Shown here: piece after piece, positions 1 through 4,764 of the stretch | Layout: each line of letters begins with the position of its first letter | How positions within the stretch are numbered: the stretch's first letter is position 1 | From: an uncultured bacterium | Lineage (GTDB): Bacteria; Vulcanimicrobiota; CADAWZ01 | Assembly: GCA_949288455.1 (NCBI GenBank) | Contig: CASEKF010000067.1 | Span: 1 to 9,100, forward strand | Direction of reading: 5' to 3' | DNA: 9,100 nt | Translations under genes and position numbers: made by a program | Notes under the pieces: model-generated | The model's input: the letters and a program-made list of their open reading frames with translations, nothing else | What the model was told of the DNA's origin: nothing | Databases searched by the model: none

Positions 1-554
1 CCTGTGACATGAGCCTGTCTTTTATATAGCTCTTCCAGTTTTTCAAAAGTCGAAGCCATTACCGATTTAAGAGATTCAAAATCGTTTTTGATCTTTTTTT
101 GAGATAACGCGAATATTTCTTGTTCGCTTTTATCTATCAAATCGTCCAGGCTTTCGTCTTCTTTGTAACCGTATGAAACAATATTCATGCCGGTTATGAT
201 AAGATTTCTAAGAGTAGCTTTATCGCGCACTATGCCCGCGTAATAGGATGCGTTAGACGCCGTCGGCACAAGATCAAGAATACCCGTAAGATATTCGGCG
301 CCCCCTGCGTCTTCGAATGCGCCGTCGTTCTTTAGAGCGTTTGAGACCGTTACAAGGTCTACCGCTTCGCCCTTCTCGAACAGTTTAACCATTTCCTTGA
401 ATATTAGCTTATGGGCTGTTTTGTAGAAATTTTCCGGATCTTTGACTATTTCTATTATTTCAGCTAGAGCGTCCTTATCTATAAGAGCCGCTCCCAGAGC
501 CGCTTTTTCCGCTTCAATATTTTGAGGGGGAAGGCGATCTACCGGTATTTGCAT
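1..554 (-). CDS. dnaB: Replicative DNA helicase DnaB, N-terminal part (cut by window edge)
   Basis: DnaB is the ring-shaped 5'-3' helicase that unwinds DNA at the replication fork and binds the primase DnaG through its N-terminal domain. About 184 residues are visible. The protein opens MQIPVDRLPPQNIEAEKAAL, the conserved DnaB start (PP-NIEAE-A-LG), followed by the helical N-terminal domain (roughly residues 10-110, with the family pattern VDLVTVSNAL and GGAEYLTG) and the linker helix. The visible part stops at QAHVT with G begun, which matches the family's VTG(V/I)PTGF just before the ATPase domain. Walker A and the rest of the RecA-like domain lie outside the window. The ATG at 554 is preceded by AAGAAAGG about 12 bases upstream. 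It is the last gene of the rpsF-ssb-rpsR-rplI-dnaB order but is separated from rplI by 388 bases, so it may have its own promoter, although I found no convincing one. Confidence 0.95.
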   Translation of the reverse strand, partial: MQIPVDRLPPQNIEAEKAALGAALIDKDALAEIIEIVKDPENFYKTAHKLIFKEMVKLFEKGEAVDLVTVSNALKNDGAFEDAGGAEYLTGILDLVPTASNASYYAGIVRDKATLRNLIITGMNIVSYGYKEDESLDDLIDKSEQEIFALSQKKIKNDFESLKSVMASTFEKLEELYKRQAHVT

Positions 555-776
555 AATATAATTGAGCCTTTCTTAACAAGTTTCGGCTAAATATAAAAAT
601 AAACTCAGCCCATTCCTTATGTTGAAACAGGCCGAGATAACTTTAGCGATAAAAGCCTTATACAAACGCTTTGACGATTATAGGCGCAGCCTAAAAAACA
701 GGAAGTCGGCCTATCTATAAAACCCTGTAAGGACGGTATAAAAAGCCATAACCCAGGATTTTGCACATTTAAATTT
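555..776. other. Gene-free stretch upstream of dnaB
   Basis: This AT-rich stretch holds no intact gene. In the minus-strand frame that continues from the remnant at 777-932, protein-like segments are interrupted by TAG at 711-713 and TAA at 678-680, which would fit further decay of the same gene. A 33-codon plus-strand ORF (619-720) lies opposite and has no ribosome binding site. I saw no clear sigma-70 promoter and no strong terminator hairpin. The stretch presumably includes the dnaB 5' untranslated region. Confidence 0.5.
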
Positions 777-932
777 CTATTCAGCGCGCCGCATAAGTTT
801 CAAATGATTGAAATTTATATTGCGCCTTATCTCTCTCAGTTCGGCAACATAAATAAAAGCATCTTTATACTGCCGATAATTGAGATTGGCAGATTCCATA
901 TTGGCAAAAACTAAAATACGCTTAACGACGCC
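777..932 (-). pseudogene. Possible decayed NYN/PIN-like nuclease gene (N-terminal remnant)
   Basis: An open minus-strand frame runs from just after a TAG (933-935) to a TAG at 777-779. Its beginning reads VKRILVFANMESANLNYRQ and continues as a charged helical segment ending HLKLMRRAE. The pattern of a basic start, a hydrophobic strand (RILVF), then D/N-x-E-x-x-N resembles the first strand and metal-binding loop of NYN-domain (PIN-like) nucleases. The expected first Asp is Asn here. No ATG, GTG or TTG stands where the protein should begin. A GTT is found there, 4-5 bases after an AGGG that could be an old ribosome binding site. The first ATG is internal, at 899, and would give only 40 residues. 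The same frame continues downstream with more stops. I infer a degenerate gene between rplI and dnaB. A real small protein from the ATG at 899 is the alternative. The family assignment rests on a short stretch and is tentative. Confidence 0.35.
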
Positions 933-942
933 CTAAAATCGT

Positions 943-1401
943 TTATTTTTCTTCTTCATGTTTTACTACGGAAAGTTTTATTTCAGCTTTTACGTCTTTA
1001 TAAATTTTTACAAAAACTTGATATTCTCCAACGCTTTTTATATGCTCAGGAATAACGATTTTCTTTCTATCTATCTCTATTTTAGTTTGATTTAAAATAA
1101 GAGAAGCGATATCCTGCGGAGTTACGGAACCGTACATCTTTCCTTCTTCGCCGCATTTTACCTTTATTTCGTATTTTTCGGCGGCTAAAATTTCGGCTTG
1201 TCTCTGAGCCTTTTCCGTATTCTTTGCGATTTTGCGTTCTCTCGCTATTTTTTCGTTTTCCCAGGTTTTTAGATTGCTCGCGTTAGCTATTATCGCATAG
1301 TTGTAGGGAATAAGATAGTTTCTTGCATATCCGTTTTTTACGTCTACGATATCTCCTTCAATCCCAAGAGATTCGACGTCTTGTGTAAGAATTATTTTCA
1401 T
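943..1401 (-). CDS. rplI: Large-subunit ribosomal protein bL9
   Basis: bL9 binds 23S rRNA near the L1 stalk base and reaches from the 50S subunit across the ribosome surface, helping maintain reading frame. The 152 residues match the usual length. The N-terminal domain (about 1-52) carries the signature MKIILTQDVESLGIEGDIVDVKNGYARNYLIP with the usual G-V-NGYARNYLIP core. A long charged connecting helix follows (about 45-78). The C-terminal domain has the conserved EGKMYGSVTPQDIA. The ATG is fixed by a strong GAGGTGA at 1405-1411, close upstream. It lies 48 bases after rpsR and is probably cotranscribed with rpsF, ssb and rpsR. The usual partner dnaB is displaced by the gap that follows. Confidence 0.97.
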   Translation of the reverse strand: MKIILTQDVESLGIEGDIVDVKNGYARNYLIPYNYAIIANASNLKTWENEKIARERKIAKNTEKAQRQAEILAAEKYEIKVKCGEEGKMYGSVTPQDIASLILNQTKIEIDRKKIVIPEHIKSVGEYQVFVKIYKDVKAEIKLSVVKHEEEK

Positions 1402-1449
1402 TATTCACCTCGTATTTTAAAATTTATTCTCAGGATTTTCAGCGTAAAA

Positions 1450-1689
1450 TTATGCGGTAAACGGCAGCAAAGCTATTATGCGAGCTCTCTGAACCGCGCT
1501 GGTGAGAGCTCTTTGATGTCTCGCGCAATTTCCTGAAACTCTTCTGGGGAGAATTTTGCCTCTTTCGCTGATATATTTCCGTAAGGTGTTTATATCTTTA
1601 TAATCTACCGCAGTGATTTTATTAGTACAGAAATGACATATTTTTCTTTTTGCCTTTCTCATTCTGGCTCCGCCTTCGCGTCTCATCAT
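1450..1689 (-). CDS. rpsR: Small-subunit ribosomal protein bS18, zinc-binding (C+) form
   Basis: bS18 binds 16S rRNA in the 30S platform as a heterodimer with bS6. The family core is clear: [30 protein letters not shown], then [26 protein letters not shown]. The CxxC near residue 18 plus CxxH (NCARH) form a complete Zn-ribbon-type ligand set, so this is the metal-binding version rather than the cysteine-free one. The 79 residues are normal length. Two adjacent ATGs (1689, 1686) follow GAAAGGA at 1700-1706, with 10 bases to the first. A third in-frame ATG at codon 10, behind GGCGGAG, gives the shorter [12 protein letters not shown] protein and is a real alternative. The gene follows ssb after an unusually long gap of 127 bases containing two hairpins. 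Confidence 0.96.
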   Translation of the reverse strand: MMRREGGARMRKAKRKICHFCTNKITAVDYKDINTLRKYISERGKILPRRVSGNCARHQRALTSAVQRARIIALLPFTA

Positions 1690-1714
1690 AATAATACAAT
1701 CCTTTCATGAATCG

Positions 1715-1729
1715 AGGCCTTTACGGCCT
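1715..1729. repeat. Short GC hairpin in rpsR leader
   Basis: AGGCC and GGCCT are perfect inverted arms around a 5-base loop (TTTAC on the plus strand). On the minus strand the hairpin lies just upstream of the rpsR ribosome binding site. On the plus strand it is followed by GTTTTT, terminator-like, but no plus-strand gene needs a terminator here. It may be a processing or regulatory hairpin, or chance. Confidence 0.35.
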
Positions 1730-1763
1730 GTTTTTAATATCTAAAATGTTTCTCAACGCTAAA

Positions 1764-1796
1764 AATACTGCGTTAAGTTTTTGAACTTTTAGTATT
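1764..1796 (-). repeat. Interrupted hairpin in the ssb-rpsR gap
   Basis: Outer arms AATACT (1764-1769) and AGTATT (1791-1796) enclose inner arms AAGTT (1775-1779) and AACTT (1784-1788) with a 4-base loop. Read on the minus strand it comes about 20 bases after the ssb stop codon and is followed by a short T run. It could weakly terminate or be an RNA processing site between ssb and rpsR. The stem is AT-rich and not strong. Confidence 0.35.
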
Positions 1797-1816
1797 GAAA
1801 ATCTTAAGTTTTGTTA

Positions 1817-2254
1817 TTAAAATGGCAAATCGTCGTTCATACCAAAGTCTGAGGGATCTATTTGTTCGAATTTTGTTTCTTCGGCCAAACCGTCGTCAGT
1901 CGAATTTGGAACGTCCTGAGGATGAGCGTTCTTAGGACTTAGCATCTGCATATCTCCGGCAATTACTTCGTACGCTTTTCTTTTACTCCCGTCGTTTGCC
2001 GTATAATTTCTAACTTGAAGCCGCCCTTCGACGCATATCAGTTTCCCTTTATCAAGATATTTTGCGCAGATCTCGGCGAGATTTTGCCAAGCGACTATAT
2101 CTATAAAATCTACGTCTTGCTGACCTGAATCGGAAGATGATCTACGATTCCTGTTTACGGCGATAGAAAAAGAACAAACCGGTTTTCCTGACTGAGTATA
2201 CCTCATCTGCGGAACCGCCGTAGTCCGCCCTATTAAAATAACTTTGTTGAACAT
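1817..2254 (-). CDS. ssb: Single-stranded DNA-binding protein SSB
   Basis: SSB coats single-stranded DNA during replication, repair and recombination and recruits partner proteins through its acidic tail. The OB-fold domain spans about residues 1-108, with MFNKVILIGR at the start, VDFIDIVAWQNLAE (aromatic DNA-contacting positions) and the family's KYLDKGKLICVEGRL. A polar, acidic linker follows and the protein ends in the canonical tip MNDDLPF, so the gene is intact. Its 145 residues are within the short range for bacterial SSB. The ATG is preceded by CAGGAG 7 bases upstream. It lies 25 bases after rpsF, in the conserved rpsF-ssb-rpsR order, which links ribosome and replication genes in one transcript. 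Confidence 0.97.
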   Translation of the reverse strand: MFNKVILIGRTTAVPQMRYTQSGKPVCSFSIAVNRNRRSSSDSGQQDVDFIDIVAWQNLAEICAKYLDKGKLICVEGRLQVRNYTANDGSKRKAYEVIAGDMQMLSPKNAHPQDVPNSTDDGLAEETKFEQIDPSDFGMNDDLPF

Positions 2255-2279
2255 AGAAAAACTCCTGTTTTTAATTACT

Positions 2280-2564
2280 CTAGTTGAGTCTTATAAAAAG
2301 AGAGCGCACTATATTTTCGTCAAGGTTCATGATTCGTCTGAGTTCGGCAGTGGCGGGTACGTCGGAATTGTACTTCATGCATACGTATGTGCCTTCGACG
2401 TTGCCGTTGATTTCATAAGCCAGTCTTCTTTTGCCCCATATGTCGACGTTTACTATTTGACCGCCGTTTTCAGTCGTTATTTTAGAAAACTTCTCGCTCA
2501 TTGCTTGAGCGTCTTCCTCCGATACGTCGGCTTTAATTATATAGGTTACCTCGTAAGCGTTCAA
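2280..2564 (-). CDS. rpsF: Small-subunit ribosomal protein bS6, TTG start
   Basis: bS6 sits on the 30S platform and binds 16S rRNA together with bS18. The 94 residues carry the family pattern: NAYEVTYIIKADVSEEDAQ at the N-terminus, IVNVDIWGKRRLAYEINGNVEGTYV in the middle, and LRRIMNLDENIVRSLFIRL at the end. There is no polyglutamate-type tail. The first codon is TTG (2562-2564), set by a perfect GGAGGT at 2573-2578 with 8 bases between. The only nearby ATG (2578-2580) is out of frame and hits TAG after three codons. The gene heads the cluster and has a leader of about 245 bases from the predicted promoter at 2816-2844. Confidence 0.96.
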   Translation of the reverse strand: MNAYEVTYIIKADVSEEDAQAMSEKFSKITTENGGQIVNVDIWGKRRLAYEINGNVEGTYVCMKYNSDVPATAELRRIMNLDENIVRSLFIRLN

Positions 2565-2572
2565 AAAACTAT

Positions 2573-2578
2573 ACCTCC
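2573..2578 (-). promoter_or_regulatory. Ribosome binding site fixing the rpsF TTG start
   Basis: A perfect GGAGGT lies 8 bases upstream of TTG at 2562-2564. It decides the start, because no in-frame ATG or GTG is available near the conserved N-terminus NAYEV. Confidence 0.85.
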
Positions 2579-2682
2579 ATTGATGTATTCTTATAGTTTA
2601 ATTGTGTCTAAAGACAGTAAAAATTAGCGAGCGGGCTTTCTGATCCTTTTATGCAATTACGGCTCTTATTACCTTATAAAAC

Positions 2683-2812
2683 CCGACGAACATCGAATTA
2701 TTTTATTTGATTTTTCTATGCATATTCGCCGGTATTGTATTTTTCGTAAATTCCAACGTCTGAATCAAACCAAGAATTACAACTTTTTGTAATTATGTAA
2801 TTAGCTCGTCGG
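2683..2812 (-). promoter_or_regulatory. Candidate structured RNA leader of the rpsF operon
   Basis: On the minus strand, CCGACGAGC (2804-2812) can pair with GTTCGTCGG (2683-2691): nine consecutive pairs, one of them G-U, with 112 bases between. The 5' arm falls at the predicted transcription start. Nested inside are a perfect 8-bp hairpin (2775-2782 with 2787-2794, loop of 4), a 7-bp stem TTTGATT/AATCAAA (2763-2769 with 2706-2712), and within it CGTTGG/CCGGCG (2753-2758 with 2727-2732, two G-U pairs, extended by three A-T pairs past one mismatch). The arrangement is a self-consistent junction. The rpsF operon of many bacteria carries an autoregulatory leader bound by S6:S18, whose conserved element includes CCG. 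Whether this is a version of it is inference. No folding was computed. Confidence 0.45.
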
Positions 2813-2815
2813 AAT

Positions 2816-2844
2816 ATAATAACATAAAAAGATAAAACAAGCAA
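2816..2844 (-). promoter_or_regulatory. Sigma-70-type promoter for rpsF-ssb-rpsR-rplI
   Basis: On the minus strand, TTGCTT (2839-2844) and TATTAT (2816-2821) are separated by 17 bases, giving a start near 2809-2810. The -35 box begins 11 bases after the obgE stop codon, so the promoter nests directly behind obgE with no terminator between. Read-through from obgE into the cluster is therefore possible. Confidence 0.6.
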
Positions 2845-2855
2845 GGGGTAAAGCG

Positions 2856-4130
2856 TTAAATTTCAGGATCAAAATCGAATTGCTTGCCGCCTATGACGAT
2901 TAAATTTCCTTCGCAAGCTCCGGCGCGTTTAAGAGCTTCTTCTACTCCTATGCCTTTTAGTTTCTTTTGCAGATATGATACGACGTCCGGATTATTAAGA
3001 TCCATCATAGCCATCAAGCGTTCAAGCTTGTATCCTTCGACTATGAAAGATTCGTTCTCTCGCCTTATTGTGAAATCTGTTATAAGCTTTTTGGGCTGAA
3101 TCGGAATAATTGTTTCTTCAAGCTCCGGCGCGTTTTTTTCATATTCGAATATTTTATCTTTTAACTCCCGAAGCCCGCAGCCGGTTACGCAAGACGTTTT
3201 GACGACGTCATGCCCGTTATTTTTGAAAAATTGCTCGGCTTCGTTTACGTAGTCTTCTTTCGCGACGTCGATTTTATTGAGAACTATTATTTCGGGCTTG
3301 GCCTGCATCGCGTCGGAATACATGCGAAGCTCGTTCCGAATGCTTGAATAGGCCTTCTCCGGATCCTTCGCCGTCTCAATATCGGATATGTCTAAAACAT
3401 GTATTAATATCCTGGTTCGTTCTATATGTTTTAAAAAGAGAAGTCCTAAACCTTGCCCTGAATGAGCTCCCTCTATAAGTCCGGGCACGTCGGCCAATAT
3501 GATTTCTTGCCCTTCTCTTCTTATTACCCCTAATACCGGAGATAGAGTTGTGAAAGGATATGAAGCTATTTTGGGGTTAGCGGGAGTAAGACGCGATAAC
3601 AAAGACGATTTTCCCGCGTTTGGAAAACCTATGATTCCCGCGTCCGCTAGAATTTTAAGAATTAGTTTTATCCATTTTTCTTCTCCCGGCTCTCCTTTTT
3701 CTGAAAATTGCGGAGTTTGTCTTACCGCAGTGGAAAAGCCTGCGTTTCCTCTGCCTCCTCTGCCGCCTGCCGCAGCTATGAATTTTTGCCCGTGTTCAAT
3801 TAAATCGCATAGCGGCAATCCAGTTTCGCAATCGTAAATTATAGTGCCGGGAGGAACGAATAGAGTTAGGTCTTTTCCTCTTTTCCCATTTTTTTTAGAG
3901 CCTTGGCCATGAACTCCTCTTTCCGCTTTGAAGTGCGCTTTGTATTTGAATTGAAGCAAGTCGCTTTCGCCTGCGTCAGCTTCTATAATAACGCTGCCTC
4001 CTCTGCCTCCGTCGCCTCCGTCCGGACCGCCGTTAGCGACGTATTTTTCGCGTCTGAAGCTGGTGCATCCGCTGCCTCCGTCTCCGCCTTTTACAAATAT
4101 TTTTACTTCGTCGATGAAATGCTCTCTCAT
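2856..4130 (-). CDS. obgE: Obg-family GTPase ObgE/CgtA
   Basis: Obg is an essential GTPase that binds the 50S subunit late in assembly and responds to GTP/GDP and (p)ppGpp. All three domains are present in 424 residues. The glycine-rich Obg fold covers about 1-158 (HFIDEVKIFVKGGDGGSGC, repeated GG motifs). The G domain covers about 160-335, with G1 GFPNAGKSS (168-176), switch I YPFTTLSP (191-198), G3 DVPGLIEGA (214-222), G4 NKID (285-288) and G5 SCVTG (313-317). The C-terminal OCT domain covers about 347-424. G1 ends in SS where ST is usual, a mild change. The ATG at 4130 fits the family start but has only a weak ribosome binding site. The gene follows rpmA by 82 bases, the conserved rpmA-obgE order, with an intrinsic terminator between them, so expression probably depends on read-through. 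Confidence 0.97.
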   Translation of the reverse strand: MREHFIDEVKIFVKGGDGGSGCTSFRREKYVANGGPDGGDGGRGGSVIIEADAGESDLLQFKYKAHFKAERGVHGQGSKKNGKRGKDLTLFVPPGTIIYDCETGLPLCDLIEHGQKFIAAAGGRGGRGNAGFSTAVRQTPQFSEKGEPGEEKWIKLILKILADAGIIGFPNAGKSSLLSRLTPANPKIASYPFTTLSPVLGVIRREGQEIILADVPGLIEGAHSGQGLGLLFLKHIERTRILIHVLDISDIETAKDPEKAYSSIRNELRMYSDAMQAKPEIIVLNKIDVAKEDYVNEAEQFFKNNGHDVVKTSCVTGCGLRELKDKIFEYEKNAPELEETIIPIQPKKLITDFTIRRENESFIVEGYKLERLMAMMDLNNPDVVSYLQKKLKGIGVEEALKRAGACEGNLIVIGGKQFDFDPEI

Positions 4131-4155
4131 ATCGTTGTTCTCATATTTTCTTATG

Positions 4156-4181
4156 AAAAAAAGCCCACTTTGAGCGGACTT
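4156..4181 (-). terminator. Intrinsic terminator or attenuator between rpmA and obgE
   Basis: On the minus strand AAGTCCGCT and AGTGGGCTT pair over 9 bp (two G-U pairs) around a 3-base loop at 4161-4181. The stem's 3' end runs into seven T residues (4156-4162). It begins 32 bases after the rpmA stop and ends 25 bases before the obgE ATG. It matches a rho-independent terminator. Since obgE has no evident promoter of its own, partial termination is the likely role. Confidence 0.75.
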
Positions 4182-4212
4182 CTAAAATTGCTGCCGTAGT
4201 TTCCTTATATTT

Positions 4213-4485
4213 TTATACGGCGTCTACGCATGCATACTTTCTGTTTCTGCGGATTTCGAAGCGAACTACTCCTTCTGCCGTTGCGAAAAGGGTATGATCT
4301 TTGCCCATTCCTACGTTTGTTCCGGGATATATTTTAGTTCCTCTCTGACGCATTATTATATTGCCGGGCAATACCGCGTTGCCGCCGTATTTTTTGACGC
4401 CCAAGCGTTGAGAGGCGCTGTCTCTTCCGTTTCTGGAACTTCCCATTCCTTTTTTATGCGCAAATATTTGAAGATCAAATTTCAT
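4213..4485 (-). CDS. rpmA: Large-subunit ribosomal protein bL27 with N-terminal extension
   Basis: bL27 lies at the peptidyl transferase centre, its N-terminus reaching toward the tRNA acceptor ends. The core is typical: [20 protein letters not shown], then [29 protein letters not shown] place the start at the ATG at 4485, giving 90 residues, because GAAAGGA lies 12 bases upstream. The ATG at 4536 would add 17 non-conserved residues and lacks a ribosome binding site. The chosen protein begins [13 protein letters not shown], so eight residues precede the usual AHKKG. This matches the LQxFA type of extension that Firmicutes remove with the protease Prp, cutting before Ala. No in-frame start codon lies closer to AHKKG, so processing is expected. 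rplU and prp, common neighbours, are not here. The gene is first in its transcript, followed by a terminator and obgE. Confidence 0.95.
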   Translation of the reverse strand: MKFDLQIFAHKKGMGSSRNGRDSASQRLGVKKYGGNAVLPGNIIMRQRGTKIYPGTNVGMGKDHTLFATAEGVVRFEIRRNRKYACVDAV

Positions 4486-4559
4486 AAATTTAGCCAATCC
4501 TTTCGAAAATAATATGTAAAAATTTGAAATTTCCATTATAATTCGGTAGCATTTTAATC

Positions 4560-4585
4560 GTGATTTCTTTTTCTTTGAAAATCAC
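4560..4585 (-). repeat. Hairpin in the rpmA leader
   Basis: Perfect 7-base arms GTGATTT and AAATCAC (plus-strand positions 4560-4566 and 4579-4585) enclose a 12-base AT-rich loop. It lies about 10-35 bases downstream of the predicted rpmA transcription start. It could form in the mRNA leader. Its function is unknown. Confidence 0.35.
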
Positions 4586-4601
4586 TCTAAAAATCCAAAT
4601 C

Positions 4602-4630
4602 ATTATAACATGCGTTTTTTTTTATTGCAA
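4602..4630 (-). promoter_or_regulatory. Strong sigma-70 promoter of rpmA (extended -10)
   Basis: On the minus strand TTGCAA (4625-4630) and a perfect TATAAT (4602-4607) are spaced by 17 bases. TGT directly before TATAAT makes an extended -10, and the spacer holds a run of A residues. Transcription should start near 4595, giving an rpmA leader of about 110 bases. This is the best promoter in the window. Just upstream, AAGCCTT occurs twice on the plus strand (4629-4635, 4645-4651), 16 bases apart, possibly a binding site pair or chance. Confidence 0.8.
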
Positions 4631-4764
4631 GCCTTAATTTTTTAAGCCTTTATTTAAAATATTTTTGCGTCGTTTAAAAGGATATGCAGGTTTTATCTCT
4701 GAATTAAATTTATGTAATTTTTTTATAGTTACGTCGCTTTAGATGATTAGGAGGTTTTCGTTTT

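Noticed and set aside
619-720. Plus-strand 33-codon ORF (MLKQAEITLAIKALYKRFDD...)
   Set aside because: The composition looks protein-like, but there is no ribosome binding site and no promoter, and it lies opposite the decayed frame. Too short to claim without conservation.
4127-4144. Five-codon ORF (MRTTI) whose TGA overlaps the obgE ATG
   Set aside because: An ATGA overlap could couple translation, but the mini-ORF has no ribosome binding site and such short overlaps arise by chance.
3499-4199. Plus-strand ORFs of about 100 codons across obgE
   Set aside because: Antisense shadows of the glycine-rich Obg coding sequence. Their composition mirrors obgE codons.
4486-4536. Longer rpmA start at 4536 adding 17 residues ([10 protein letters not shown]...)
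   Set aside because: No ribosome binding site before that ATG, the added residues are not conserved in L27, and GAAAGGA sits upstream of the ATG at 4485.
4700-4729. Possible promoter for the secreted Ig-like protein (TATAGT at 4724-4729)
   Set aside because: The -10-like box is fair, but no -35 resembling TTGACA lies at 16-18 bases. Too weak to list as a feature.
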